A DNA stretch of 64,000 bases from Gillisella taibaishanensis (GCF_001938985.1 NZ_MKIN01000027.1:62001-126000); one strand, 5' to 3'; shown: positions 8,183 to 18,092, numbered from the stretch's first letter. Translations and numbers: made by a program. The notes: a model not told the origin generated them from the sequence alone.

Positions 8183-10173
8183 CAGATCGAACTCCCGAGC
8201 ATCATCCAGGTAATAAGGGCGGCGATCCCGAGCAACATCGCGAACGCATAGTGGTAGAGATAGCCGGACTGCAGGCGAACGACCCGCTGGGTCAGGCCGG
8301 CGACACCGGCGGCAACGCCGTTCGGGCCGTAGGCGTCGATGGTGGCAACGTCGCCCTTCTTCCACAGGAACCGGCCGAGCGCCTTGGCCGAACGGACGAA
8401 GAGGAAGTCATAGAGCTCGTCGAAATACCACTTGTTGAGCAGGAATTGGTAGAGCAGCCACTGGCTTTCGGCCAGCTTCTTCGGCGTTTCCGGGGACTTG
8501 ATATACATGTACCAAGCAGTCACCAGACCAACCAGCATGGCCACGAACGGGCTGAGCTTGACCCAGGTCGGCACATGATGGACCGCATGTAGGATCTCGT
8601 TATGCTCGCTGGTAAACAGCGCGCCCTTCCAGAACTCAGCATAGGCTTCGCCAAAGAAGTAATCGTGGAAGATGAAGCCTGCAAACAGCGCACCAGCCGT
8701 CAGGATGTAGAGCGGTACCAGCATGACCTGCGGCGATTCGTGCACGTGATGCATGACCTCGTGCGAGGCGCGCGGCTTGCCGAAGAAAGTCAGGAAGGCC
8801 AGACGCCAGGAGTAGAAGCTGGTGAACAGCGCGGCAATGACCAGCAGCGCGAATGCGAAGGTCGAAACACCCGTGCCGGCAGCAAAGGAGGATTCGATGA
8901 TCGCGTCCTTCGAGAAGAAGCCCGCGGTGCCGATCAGCGTGCCGGGAATGCCAACGCCGGTCAGCGCCAGATTGCCGATGGTCATGGCCCAGAACGTGAC
9001 CGGGATATGCTTACGCAACCCGCCCATGTGGCGCATGTCCTGTTCGCCATCGACAGCATGGATGACCGAGCCGGCGCCAAGGAACAGCAGCGCCTTGAAG
9101 AAGGCGTGGGTGAAGAGATGGAACACGGCAGCGCCGTAAGCGCCGACGCCGAGCGCCACGAACATGTAGCCGAGCTGCGAACAGGTCGAATAGGCGATGA
9201 CGCGCTTGATATCGTTCTGCACCAGACCGACGGTGGCCGCGAAGAAGGCGGTGATCGCACCGACGATGGTAACGACGGTCAGCGCATCAGGAGAGAGTTC
9301 GAACAGCGGCGACATTCGGGCAACGAGGAAGACGCCGGCGGTGACCATGGTTGCGGCGTGAATCAGCGCCGAAACCGGGGTTGGGCCTTCCATGGCGTCC
9401 GGCAGCCAGGTGTGCAGCAGGAACTGCGCCGATTTACCCATGGCGCCCATGAACAGCAGCAGGCAGGCCGCAGTAACCGCATGGCCCTTGTCCAGATGCA
9501 TGCCGAACAGGGTGATGACAGCATCCCCTACCGGTGCGCCTTCAGCCGGCAGATAGGTCTGGGCCGAAGCGAAGATCGTTTCGAAATTGACCGACCCGAA
9601 CAGCACGAAGACGGTGGAGATGCCAAGGATAAACCCGAAGTCGCCGACGCGGTTGACAATAAACGCCTTCATGGCGGCAGCCGTTGCCGAAGGCTTCTTG
9701 AACCAGAAGCCGATCAGCAGGTAGGACGCAAGACCCACGCCTTCCCAGCCGAAGAACATCTGCACGAGATTATCCGAGGTCACCAGCATCAGCATGGCGA
9801 AGGTAAACAGCGACAAATAGCTGAAGAACCGCGGCCGATGCGGATCGTGATGCATGTAGCCGATCGAATAGAGATGGACCAGCGTCGAGACGCTGTTGAC
9901 CACGACCAGCATGACAGCCGTGAGCGTGTCGATGCGAAGCGCCCACTCGACGTCGATGCCGCCGACCTGGATCCAGCGCAGCACCGGCACCTTGATCAGC
10001 TCGGAATGGCCGAAGCCGACCGAGATGAACACGTACCAGGACAGGGCTGCCGCCAGGATCATGAAGCCTGTCGTGATAAATTCCGAAGCCTTGGCACCGA
10101 TCTGGCGGCCAAACAGGCCTGCGATGATCGAGCCGAGCAGCGGAAGAAAGACGATTGTCTTATACAGAAGCAT
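8182..10173 (-). CDS. nuoL: NADH-quinone oxidoreductase subunit L
   Basis: Distal antiporter-like subunit of the membrane arm, 663 residues. It has 14 core helices plus the C-terminal lateral amphipathic helix and a final anchoring helix (YAFAMLLGIAALITWMML). The motif MGKSAQFLLHTWLPDAMEGPTPVSALIHAATMV is present in pieces typical of the family. It starts seven bases after nuoK ends and shares ATGA with nuoM. Confidence 0.96.
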   Translation of the reverse strand: MLLYKTIVFLPLLGSIIAGLFGRQIGAKASEFITTGFMILAAALSWYVFISVGFGHSELIKVPVLRWIQVGGIDVEWALRIDTLTAVMLVVVNSVSTLVHLYSIGYMHHDPHRPRFFSYLSLFTFAMLMLVTSDNLVQMFFGWEGVGLASYLLIGFWFKKPSATAAAMKAFIVNRVGDFGFILGISTVFVLFGSVNFETIFASAQTYLPAEGAPVGDAVITLFGMHLDKGHAVTAACLLLFMGAMGKSAQFLLHTWLPDAMEGPTPVSALIHAATMVTAGVFLVARMSPLFELSPDALTVVTIVGAITAFFAATVGLVQNDIKRVIAYSTCSQLGYMFVALGVGAYGAAVFHLFTHAFFKALLFLGAGSVIHAVDGEQDMRHMGGLRKHIPVTFWAMTIGNLALTGVGIPGTLIGTAGFFSKDAIIESSFAAGTGVSTFAFALLVIAALFTSFYSWRLAFLTFFGKPRASHEVMHHVHESPQVMLVPLYILTAGALFAGFIFHDYFFGEAYAEFWKGALFTSEHNEILHAVHHVPTWVKLSPFVAMLVGLVTAWYMYIKSPETPKKLAESQWLLYQFLLNKWYFDELYDFLFVRSAKALGRFLWKKGDVATIDAYGPNGVAAGVAGLTQRVVRLQSGYLYHYAFAMLLGIAALITWMMLGSSI

Positions 10174-10180
10174 AGCCGTA

Positions 10181-10489
10181 TCAGCCCTTCATCATGTTGA
10201 CGTCTTCAACCGCGATCGATCCGCGGTTGCGGTAGAAGACAACGAGGATAGCAAGGCCGATCGCAGCTTCCGCAGCCGCGACGGTCAGGATGAACAGGGC
10301 GAAAACCTGGCCGACGATGTCATTGAGGAATGACGAGAACGCCACCATGTTGAGGTTTACCGCCAGAAGAATGAGTTCCACCGACATCAGGATGACGATG
10401 ATATTCTTGCGGTTGAGGAAGATACCGAAGACGCCGAGCATGAACAGGATCGCGCTGACGGTGAGATAGTGGGAAAGTCCGATTTCCAT
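10181..10489 (-). CDS. nuoK: NADH-quinone oxidoreductase subunit K
   Basis: Small membrane subunit of 102 residues with three helices, homologous to MrpC. It contains the conserved membrane glutamates in SVELILLAVN and AAAEAAIGLAILV that take part in the proton path. It lies 32 bases after nuoJ and 7 bases before nuoL. Confidence 0.95.
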   Translation of the reverse strand: MEIGLSHYLTVSAILFMLGVFGIFLNRKNIIVILMSVELILLAVNLNMVAFSSFLNDIVGQVFALFILTVAAAEAAIGLAILVVFYRNRGSIAVEDVNMMKG

Positions 10490-10521
10490 TGTTCGTTTCC
10501 TTGAAATCCCTTGCCTTCAGC

Positions 10522-11136
10522 TTAAAGGCCCTGGCCGGGCTTGACCTTGACCACCTTGATGGCGGTTGCCGGGCCGCGCGCCACCTGCCGTGCGATATTC
10601 TGCCGTTTGATATGCTGGCGATGACGCAGCGTCAGCACGATGGCGCCGATCATGGCCACCAGCAGCACCAAGCCGGCGATCTGGAAGAAGAAGACATAAT
10701 TGGTATAGAGCACGTCGCCCAGGGCCGCCGTGTTCTGGCGCTGAGCCAAGGCCGGGATCGGCATGGCAATCGCCTGTTTGGCTGCCGGCGAGATAGCCGA
10801 GCCGCCAATCACGAAGATCAGTTCGGCTGCAACCACGGCGCCTATCAGGGCAGCGAGGGGGCCATATTTCGACGCCCCTGCCCTCAGTTCGGTGAAGTCG
10901 ATATCGAGCATCATCACCACGAACAGGAAGAGCACCGCCACCGCGCCGACATAGACGACCAGGAGGATCATCGCCAGGAACTCGGCCCCCGTCAGCATGA
11001 ACAGACCGGCCGCGTTGACGAAGGTGAGGATGAGGAACAAAACCGAGTGAACCGGATTGCGTGACGAAATAACCATGAACGCCGACGCAACCGCGACAAA
11101 GGCGAAAAGGTAGAAAAAGATTGTCTGAAGACCCAT
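10522..11136 (-). CDS. nuoJ: NADH-quinone oxidoreductase subunit J
   Basis: Five-helix membrane subunit of complex I, 204 residues. It has the typical NPVHSVLFLILTFVNAAGLF and LVVYVGAVAVLFLFVVMML blocks, the latter holding the pi-bulge helix. The C-terminus is a basic, cytoplasmic tail. A 148-base gap separates it from nuoI, longer than the other spacings in the operon; I see no gene in that gap. Confidence 0.94.
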   Translation of the reverse strand: MGLQTIFFYLFAFVAVASAFMVISSRNPVHSVLFLILTFVNAAGLFMLTGAEFLAMILLVVYVGAVAVLFLFVVMMLDIDFTELRAGASKYGPLAALIGAVVAAELIFVIGGSAISPAAKQAIAMPIPALAQRQNTAALGDVLYTNYVFFFQIAGLVLLVAMIGAIVLTLRHRQHIKRQNIARQVARGPATAIKVVKVKPGQGL

Positions 11137-11284
11137 GATGGTGCCTTTTCATCTTCCCCAGGAGCGCGGCGCGCGCCGTGTCCTTGAAATGCGACAGGCG
11201 TCAAGCGCACCCGTCAGACATTTCGTTTCAATTTCAAACCAAGACGGCCGGATAGCCAGCCGTCACCGGTTTCCTCAAAAGCAA

Positions 11285-11776
11285 TCAGCGATAGGGAGCG
11301 TCCTGCGCGAGATTGCGCGCAATTTCCCGCTCCCAGCGGTCGCCATTGGCCAGAAGCTTGGCCTTGTCGAAGTAAAGCTCTTCGCGGGTTTCCGTCGAGA
11401 ACTCAAAATTCGGACCCTCGACAATCGCATCAACCGGGCAGGCTTCCTGGCAGAAGCCGCAATAGATGCATTTTACCATGTCGATATCGTAACGGACCGT
11501 ACGGCGGGTGCCATCGTTGCGGCGCGGGCCGGCTTCGATGGTGATCGCCTGGGCAGGACAGATCGCTTCGCACAGCTTGCAGGCAATGCAGCGCTCTTCG
11601 CCATTGGGATAGCGGCGCAGGGCGTGCTCTCCGCGGAAGCGCGGACTGACGGGACCTTTTTCGAACGGATAGTTCACGGTCGCCTTCTGCTTGAAAAAGT
11701 AACGCATCGACAGGAAGAATGCGTTGACGAACTCTTTCAGGAACAGCGAGCGGACAGCCTGGGAGACATTTGCCAT
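11285..11776 (-). CDS. nuoI: NADH-quinone oxidoreductase subunit I
   Basis: TYKY ferredoxin-like subunit carrying two [4Fe-4S] clusters (N6a, N6b) between NuoG and NuoB. Two CxxCxxCxxxCP motifs are visible: CIACKLCEAICP and CIYCGFCQEACP. The ATG at 11776 is preferred over an in-frame TTG two codons upstream, because GGAG stands seven bases before the ATG and the product is then 163 residues, the rhizobial norm. It follows nuoH by 40 bases. Confidence 0.96.
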   Translation of the reverse strand: MANVSQAVRSLFLKEFVNAFFLSMRYFFKQKATVNYPFEKGPVSPRFRGEHALRRYPNGEERCIACKLCEAICPAQAITIEAGPRRNDGTRRTVRYDIDMVKCIYCGFCQEACPVDAIVEGPNFEFSTETREELYFDKAKLLANGDRWEREIARNLAQDAPYR

Positions 11777-11816
11777 CTTCAAACTCCAATTCTGCTGATT
11801 TCGGCGGGACGCATGA

Positions 11817-12860
11817 TCATGCCCAGCCCGTCAGTTTCAGCACGAATGCAACAATAACCACCATGGCCAGCGACAGCGGCAGGAAGACCTTCCAGCCCAG
11901 GCGCATCAACTGGTCGTAACGGTAGCGCGGAACGATCGCCTTGGTGATGCCGAACATGAAGAACACCATCGTCGCCTTGAGCACGAACCAGATGATCCCG
12001 GGAACCCAGTTCAGCACAGGAACGTCCAGCGGCGGCAGCCAGCCACCCAGGAACAGGATGGTCGTCAGAGCGCACATCAACACGATGGCTGCATATTCGC
12101 CGAGCATGAACATCATGTACGGCGTCGAGCCATATTCCACCATGAAGCCGGCAACCAGTTCAGATTCCGCTTCCGGCAGGTCGAAGGGCGGACGGTTGGT
12201 TTCAGCCAGCGCCGAGATGAAGAAGATCACGAACATCGGGAACAGCGACAGCCAATGCCAATCCAGCAGCGAAGCCGGCATGCCAAGCATGGTGCCGAGG
12301 CCATGGTGCTGCGAGTTGACGATGTCGGTCAGGTTGAGCGAACCGGCGCATAGCAGAACCGTGACGATGACGAAGCCGATAGACACTTCGTAAGACACCA
12401 TCTGAGCGGCAGAGCGCAACGCACCGAGGAACGGATATTTCGAATTCGACGCCCAGCCGCCCATGATGATGCCATAGACTTCAAGCGAAGAGATCGCAAA
12501 AACATAGAGAATGCCGATATTGATATTGGCAATCACCCAGCCCTGGTTAAGCGGAATGACCGCCCAGGTGGCAAGCGCCAAGGTCACGGCGACCAGCGGC
12601 GCCAGAAGGAAGACGCCCTTGTTGGCACCAGCCGGAATGATCGGCTCCTTCAGCATGAACTTCAAAAGGTCGGCGAAGGACTGGAAAAGCCCCCAGGGAC
12701 CCACCACATTCGGACCACGGCGCAACTGCACCGCCGCCCAGATCTTGCGGTCTGCGAGAAGGATATAAGCGATGAACACCAGAAGGCAGACCAGCAGCAG
12801 CAGGGACTGGCCGATCATGATGGCCGTCGGCCACACATAGGTAGAAACGAAACTGTCCAT
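11817..12860 (-). CDS. nuoH: NADH-quinone oxidoreductase subunit H
   Basis: Membrane subunit that forms most of the quinone-binding cavity and links the peripheral and membrane arms; 347 residues, eight helices. The conserved loop ALAETNRPPFDLPEAESELV and LRRGPNVVGPWG near the N-terminus are clear. It begins 12 bases after nuoG ends. Confidence 0.96.
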   Translation of the reverse strand: MDSFVSTYVWPTAIMIGQSLLLLVCLLVFIAYILLADRKIWAAVQLRRGPNVVGPWGLFQSFADLLKFMLKEPIIPAGANKGVFLLAPLVAVTLALATWAVIPLNQGWVIANINIGILYVFAISSLEVYGIIMGGWASNSKYPFLGALRSAAQMVSYEVSIGFVIVTVLLCAGSLNLTDIVNSQHHGLGTMLGMPASLLDWHWLSLFPMFVIFFISALAETNRPPFDLPEAESELVAGFMVEYGSTPYMMFMLGEYAAIVLMCALTTILFLGGWLPPLDVPVLNWVPGIIWFVLKATMVFFMFGITKAIVPRYRYDQLMRLGWKVFLPLSLAMVVIVAFVLKLTGWA

Positions 12861-12872
12861 GATCCCTTGCCC

Positions 12873-14954
12873 TTACTCTGCCGCAGCCTTGAAATTGTTG
12901 CGGGCCAGCGCCGAACATTCGGCCATCACCGCAGACGCGCGTGCAATCGGGTTTGTCAAATAGAAGTCTTTGATCGGCGACGCAAACCCGGATTGGGTCA
13001 TGTTACCGCCTTTTTTCGCCAGCGCTTCGATTTCGCCGGAATTGCCGGCAGCGATCTCGTCGAGGTCAGCGAAATGCGGATAGGCCTGATAGAGCTTCTG
13101 GCGCAACTGGACGAGCGAATCGAACGGCAACTTCTTGCCGAGCACGTCAGACAGCGCACGCAGCACAGCCCAATCCTCACGCGCATCGCCCGGAGCAAAG
13201 CCAGCACGGTTGCCCTGCTGTACGCGGCCCTCAGTGTTAACCCAGGTACCCGACTTTTCCGTATAGGCGGCAGCCGGCAGAATGACATCGGCATTCTGGG
13301 CACCATTGTCGCCATGCGAACCGATATAGACAGTGAGCTTTGCGGTCTTGGTCGACAAATCGAGTTCGTCCGCGCCGAGCAAGAAGAGGACATCCATGGA
13401 TGTCAGCATCTCAGCGGCCATCTTGCCCCCCTGCCCCGGCACGAAGCCGAGATCGAGACCGCCTACGCGCGACGCTGCGGTATGCAGAACACCGAAACCA
13501 TTCCAGCCTTCGCTGACAGCACCGACTGAAACAGCCAGCGCTGCGGCCTGGGCCAGCACGGCTGCGCCATCGCCCCGGGTGAGAGCGCCCTGGCCGACAA
13601 TGATCACCGGCTTGGAAGCGCCCTTCAGGGCATCAATGAAGCTGTTCTTGCCGGCGGCCAGATCAGCCAGCGTGTCGGAACCGGCGCCCAGATAGCTGTA
13701 GTCATAGCGCAGATCGGCATTTTCGCCGATCACACCGATCGGGAACCCGCCCCGGCGCCAGCGCTTGCGGATGCGAGCATTCATGACGGAGGCTTCGAGG
13801 CGCGGGTTGCAGCCGATCAGCAGCAGCGCATCGGCATCTTCAATGCCTTCAATTGTCGAGTTGAGGATATAGGAAGATCGGCCAAGCGACGGATCGAGCG
13901 CCGTGCCATCCTGGCGACAATCATAGCTCGTCGAGCCGAGAGCAACCAGCAGTTCCTTCAGCGCATACATTTCCTCGACCGAGGCGAGATCGCCGGCGAT
14001 CGCGCCAATCTTCGAACCATTGGTGGCGCCAACGGCCGCCTTGATTTCGGTGAAGGCTTCCGGCCAGGTCACAGGCTGCAAACGGCCGCCACGGCGCACG
14101 TAAGGCCGGTCGAGACGCTGGGTCTTCAGTCCGTCCCAGATGAAGCGGCTCTTATCGGAAATCCACTCTTCGTTGATGCTGTCGTTGACGCGTGGCATGA
14201 CGCGCATGACTTCGCGACCACGGGTATCGACCCGGATCGCCGAGCCGAGCGCGTCCATGACGTCGATCGATTCGGTCTTGCCGAGTTCCCACGGACGGGC
14301 CGTGAAGGCGAAAGGCTTGGAGGTGAGCGCGCCGACCGGGCAGAGGTCAACGACGTTGCCCTGCAGTTCCGAGGTCATCGCCTGCTCGAGATAAGTCGTA
14401 ATCTCGGCATCTTCACCACGACCGATCAAGCCAAGTTCGGCAATGCCGGCGACTTCTGTGGTGAAACGGACGCAGCGCGTGCAGTGGATGCAGCGGTTCA
14501 TAACCGTCTTGACCAGCGGGCCAATATACTTGTCTTCAACGGCGCGCTTATCTTCACCATAGCGCGAGCTATCGATGCCAAAAGCCATGGCCTGGTCCTG
14601 CAAATCGCATTCGCCGCCCTGGTCGCAGATTGGACAATCGAGCGGATGGTTGATCAGCAGGAATTCCATAACGCCTTCGCGAGCCTTCTTGACCATCGGC
14701 GTGTTGGTGTAAACTTCTGGCAGTTCGCCGTTTGGGCCACCGCGGATGTCGCGTACGCCCATGGCGCAGGAGGCCGCCGGCTTCGGCGGGCCACCCTTCA
14801 CCTCGACAAGGCACATGCGGCAATTGCCGGCCACAGAGAGCCGCTCGTGGAAACAAAAACGCGGAACTTCGGCACCCGCTTCCTCGCATGCCTGAAGCAG
14901 CGTGAAATGATCGGGAACCTCGATCTCCTTACCGTCGACTTTCAGCTTTGCCAT
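12873..14954 (-). CDS. nuoG: NADH-quinone oxidoreductase subunit G
   Basis: Largest peripheral-arm subunit, 693 residues. The N-terminal [2Fe-2S] domain has CFHERLSVAGNCRMC. The His-ligated N5 segment has HPLDCPICDQGGECDLQDQ, and the next ferredoxin-like region has CIHCTRCVRF and VVDLCPVGAL. The C-terminal part is a degenerate molybdopterin-oxidoreductase fold without cofactor. The next gene upstream (HhH protein) ends 268 bases before it, and I see no gene in that gap. Confidence 0.96.
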   Translation of the reverse strand: MAKLKVDGKEIEVPDHFTLLQACEEAGAEVPRFCFHERLSVAGNCRMCLVEVKGGPPKPAASCAMGVRDIRGGPNGELPEVYTNTPMVKKAREGVMEFLLINHPLDCPICDQGGECDLQDQAMAFGIDSSRYGEDKRAVEDKYIGPLVKTVMNRCIHCTRCVRFTTEVAGIAELGLIGRGEDAEITTYLEQAMTSELQGNVVDLCPVGALTSKPFAFTARPWELGKTESIDVMDALGSAIRVDTRGREVMRVMPRVNDSINEEWISDKSRFIWDGLKTQRLDRPYVRRGGRLQPVTWPEAFTEIKAAVGATNGSKIGAIAGDLASVEEMYALKELLVALGSTSYDCRQDGTALDPSLGRSSYILNSTIEGIEDADALLLIGCNPRLEASVMNARIRKRWRRGGFPIGVIGENADLRYDYSYLGAGSDTLADLAAGKNSFIDALKGASKPVIIVGQGALTRGDGAAVLAQAAALAVSVGAVSEGWNGFGVLHTAASRVGGLDLGFVPGQGGKMAAEMLTSMDVLFLLGADELDLSTKTAKLTVYIGSHGDNGAQNADVILPAAAYTEKSGTWVNTEGRVQQGNRAGFAPGDAREDWAVLRALSDVLGKKLPFDSLVQLRQKLYQAYPHFADLDEIAAGNSGEIEALAKKGGNMTQSGFASPIKDFYLTNPIARASAVMAECSALARNNFKAAAE

Positions 14955-15222
14955 ATTCGCCTTCCTGTCTCACGTCGATCGCAGCCGCGGCTCATTTGAG
15001 GCCGGCCAGGAAAATCGCCACGGATTTTCCGCTACGCATGTCTCAGTTCTAGAGTGCTTCACTGTCGCCGACCATGCGCCTCAGTCGGACAGCAAAACGG
15101 CAAAGCACCCAAATTCTTGCGGTGGAACTTTCTTCCACCTTGCGGATCGACCTCACCAAGAAGGCAAACGATACGCTGTAAAATCCTGTTTCGAAATCTT
15201 GAACGCCTTGGCCTATTCGGCC

Positions 15223-15954
15223 TCAGACGCCCTTCAACTTCCGCGCCTGACCAATCCAGTCGTCGCGGATGATCCGGCCATCGAGGCCAAGCTCAGCATC
15301 AATCCGCTTGGCATCTTCGGGCGACCAGGCGACGATATCGCCATAACTCCGGACACCGAGATTGCCCAGCAGTTCTTCCATCTTCGGTCCGATGCCTCCG
15401 ATGGCCTTCAAATCGTCCTTCTTGCCACGCCGACGGGCCGGGGCTGCCAGCTTTGCGGCCGGCGCTGTAGCTTGCTTCGGCTCGGCCTTTGCCTTGCTTT
15501 CGGCAATCTTGGCCGGGGCAGGCTTTGCAGCGTTAGGCTGTTTTGTCCTGATAGCCTGACGGCGCTTGGCCAACGGTGCCTCAGCCACTGCAATCTCGCC
15601 AGCAACGGCCTTAACCGGCTTTGGCGCGGACTGAACGGCAGATTCGGCTTTTACAACAGGCGCAATGGTATTGTCCGGCTCGGTCTCCGCAGGCTGATCC
15701 TCCGCAGGCTGATCGGCTGAACGGCGCCGGGCCGAAGCCTCCATCGCCGTCTGCATCGAGCCAAGCATCACACCCGTCATTTGTGAGGCAAAACCGAAAC
15801 CGAGGGCCGTGGCTGCCGCAAAAGCCGCAATGGGGTTGGCGACCAGCGGATTGCTCATGAGCGCATGCAGAGACGACGATTCAGCTTCGGCGCCATGGTT
15901 GGCATCCGACTTGACCGATCCGTCTGTTTCCATCCGCTTTGAACCCTCGCTCAT
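15223..15954 (-). CDS. Rhizobial nuo-operon protein with C-terminal helix-hairpin-helix domain
   Basis: Protein of 243 residues that is not a complex I subunit. Residues about 30-75 are hydrophobic and alanine-rich (SNPLVANPIAAFAAATALGF), like a membrane-associated or phasin-like segment. Residues 80-178 are a low-complexity Ala/Pro/Lys linker. Residues 181-243 form a helix-hairpin-helix domain (LKAIGGIGPKMEELLGNLGV), of the kind usually used for nucleic acid or protein binding. A strong GGAGGGTGAGG ribosome site precedes the ATG. It sits between nuoF and nuoG, as in other rhizobia. Its role is unknown. Confidence 0.75.
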   Translation of the reverse strand: MSEGSKRMETDGSVKSDANHGAEAESSSLHALMSNPLVANPIAAFAAATALGFGFASQMTGVMLGSMQTAMEASARRRSADQPAEDQPAETEPDNTIAPVVKAESAVQSAPKPVKAVAGEIAVAEAPLAKRRQAIRTKQPNAAKPAPAKIAESKAKAEPKQATAPAAKLAAPARRRGKKDDLKAIGGIGPKMEELLGNLGVRSYGDIVAWSPEDAKRIDAELGLDGRIIRDDWIGQARKLKGV

Positions 15955-15968
15955 CGCCTCACCCTCCT

Positions 15969-17270
15969 TTATTCGGCGGCCATGACCGCACCATGATCCA
16001 TGGCCTTGCGGGTATATTCGTCAATCCGAGCTTCGATTTCCGGCCGGAAATTGCGGATCAGACCCTGAATAGGCCATGCAGCCGCATCACCCAGCGCACA
16101 AATCGTGTGGCCCTCGACCTGCTTGGTCACCTGGAACAGCATGTCAATTTCGCGCTTCTGAGCATTGCCCTTGACCATCCGCTCCATCACCCGCCACATC
16201 CAGCCGGTGCCTTCGCGGCAAGGTGTGCACTGGCCGCAGCTCTCATGCTTGAAGAACTGTGACAAGCGCGCAATCGCCTTGATGACGTCAGAGGACTTGT
16301 CCATGACGATAACAGCAGCCGTACCGAAGGACGACTTCACGTCGCGCAACCCGTCGAAATCCATCGGGCAATCGATAATGTCTTCCGCCTTCACGATTGG
16401 GCATGATGCGCCGCCGGGAATGACAGCGAGAAGATTGTCCCAGCCGCCGCGGATACCGCCGGCATGACGCTCGATCAGTTCACGGAAACTGATGCCCATA
16501 GTCTCTTCGACCGTGCAGGGCTTGTTGACGTGGCCTGACACCATGAACAGCTTGGTGCCGACATTGTTGGGACGGCCAAAGGACGAGAACCAGCCGGCGC
16601 CACGGCGCAGGATGGTCGGCGCCACGGCAATCGACTCGACATTGTTGACAGTCGTCGGGCAGCCATAGAGGCCCATATTGGCCGGGAACGGAGGCTTCAG
16701 GCGTGGCTGGCCCTTCTTACCTTCAAGGCTTTCCAGCAAGGCGGTTTCTTCGCCGCAGATATAGGCGCCGGCGCCGTGATGAACGTAAATATCATAATCC
16801 CAGCCGAGCTTGTTGTTCTTGCCCAGCAATCCGGCGTCGTAGCACTCATCGATCGCTGCCTGCAGTGCTTCGCGTTCGCGCATATATTCGCCACGCACGT
16901 AAATGTAAGCGGCATGGGCGCCCATGGCGAAACCGGCAATCACACAGCCTTCCAGCAGCGTGTGCGGATCATGGCGCATGATTTCGCGGTCTTTGCAGGT
17001 GCCGGGCTCTGATTCGTCGGCATTGACCACCAGGTAATGCGGGCGGCCGTCGCTTTCCTTTGGCATGAACGACCATTTCAGACCAGTCGGGAAGCCGGCG
17101 CCGCCACGGCCGCGCAGGCCCGAGGCCTTCATCTCGTTGATGATCCAGTCGCGACCCTTTTCAAGGATCTGCTTGGTTCCATCCCAGTGGCCGCGGCTCA
17201 TCGCGCCTTTCAGGGATTTGTCCTTGAGGCCGTAGATATTGGTGAAAATGCGGTCCTTATCCTGTAACAT
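15969..17270 (-). CDS. nuoF: NADH-quinone oxidoreductase subunit F
   Basis: NADH-binding flavoprotein of complex I, 433 residues. The NADH/FMN loop is GLRGRGGAGFPTGLKW. NADESEPGTCKDRE and GAGAYICGEETALLESLEG also contact the nucleotides. The N3 [4Fe-4S] cluster is held by CGQCTPCREG and a distal Cys in TICALGD. It begins three bases after nuoE. Confidence 0.96.
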   Translation of the reverse strand: MLQDKDRIFTNIYGLKDKSLKGAMSRGHWDGTKQILEKGRDWIINEMKASGLRGRGGAGFPTGLKWSFMPKESDGRPHYLVVNADESEPGTCKDREIMRHDPHTLLEGCVIAGFAMGAHAAYIYVRGEYMREREALQAAIDECYDAGLLGKNNKLGWDYDIYVHHGAGAYICGEETALLESLEGKKGQPRLKPPFPANMGLYGCPTTVNNVESIAVAPTILRRGAGWFSSFGRPNNVGTKLFMVSGHVNKPCTVEETMGISFRELIERHAGGIRGGWDNLLAVIPGGASCPIVKAEDIIDCPMDFDGLRDVKSSFGTAAVIVMDKSSDVIKAIARLSQFFKHESCGQCTPCREGTGWMWRVMERMVKGNAQKREIDMLFQVTKQVEGHTICALGDAAAWPIQGLIRNFRPEIEARIDEYTRKAMDHGAVMAAE

Positions 17271-17273
17271 CGC

Positions 17274-18074
17274 TCACCCCTTGGCCTTATCGGCATTATC
17301 GCCGGAAACTTTGGCATTCTCGGTCGCTGCCGGCTTGTCGGTGGCCGGCGTCTTCAGCTTCGGATCAGTCACAGGCGTATCGGTAGCCGGACGCGCCGCA
17401 TTTGATGGCGGTACGGAAGCCTCATCCTGGCCGGTCTGGCCTTCGCCCCAGCGCACCGGCTTGATCTCTTCGGTCAGGCTGGTCAAACCGCCCTCAGGCG
17501 CTGAATACACGCGGTCGATCTGCGGACCGGGCTTGACCTCGGCGCCGTTGCCGGCTTCGAAGGCATCGATGATTTCTTCCAGGCGTTCCGGCGTCAGGTC
17601 CTCATAGGCGTCCTTGAAAATAATCACCATCGGTGCATTGACGCAGGCGCCCTGACACTCGACTTCTTCCCAGGACAGCGTGCCGGATGCATTGCGCTCC
17701 AAGGGCTCGGAATGGATCTTCTTCTTGCAGACCTTCATCAGCTCTTCGGAACCGCGCAACATGCAGGGCGTGGTGCCGCAGACCTGGATATGCGCCTTGG
17801 TGCCGACAGGCTTCAGCTGGAACTGGGTATAGAAGGTCGCCACTTCCAACACGCGGATATAGGGCATGTCGAGCTTGTCGGCGACGAATTCAATCGTCGC
17901 CTTGGTGACCCAGCCATCCTGCTCCTGCGCCCGCATCAACAGCGGAATGACCGCCGATTGCTGGCGCCCTTCAGGATATTTGCGAATGGTTGCTTCGGCC
18001 CAGACAGCATTCTCTTCGCTGAATGCGAAGGATGCAGGCTGAAATTGATCTTCGGCTAAACGACGAACGGACAT
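17274..18074 (-). CDS. nuoE: NADH-quinone oxidoreductase subunit E with long C-terminal tail
   Basis: The 24-kDa subunit of complex I. The thioredoxin-like [2Fe-2S] domain covers about residues 15-170, with cluster ligands in CGTTPCMLRG and ECQGACVNAPM. The remaining 95 residues or so are a Thr/Pro/Ala/Lys-rich disordered tail, ending DNADKAKG. This makes the protein 266 residues against about 160-220 in most bacteria; similar tails occur in rhizobia. GAGGAAGT directly precedes the ATG. Confidence 0.94.
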   Translation of the reverse strand: MSVRRLAEDQFQPASFAFSEENAVWAEATIRKYPEGRQQSAVIPLLMRAQEQDGWVTKATIEFVADKLDMPYIRVLEVATFYTQFQLKPVGTKAHIQVCGTTPCMLRGSEELMKVCKKKIHSEPLERNASGTLSWEEVECQGACVNAPMVIIFKDAYEDLTPERLEEIIDAFEAGNGAEVKPGPQIDRVYSAPEGGLTSLTEEIKPVRWGEGQTGQDEASVPPSNAARPATDTPVTDPKLKTPATDKPAATENAKVSGDNADKAKG

Positions 18075-18092
18075 ACTTCCTCACGCCTTATC

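Noticed and set aside
8602..10200. 532-codon plus-strand open frame opposite nuoL
   Set aside because: Its translation is rich in Arg, His, Gln and Glu and is the antisense of nuoL membrane helices; no start signal.
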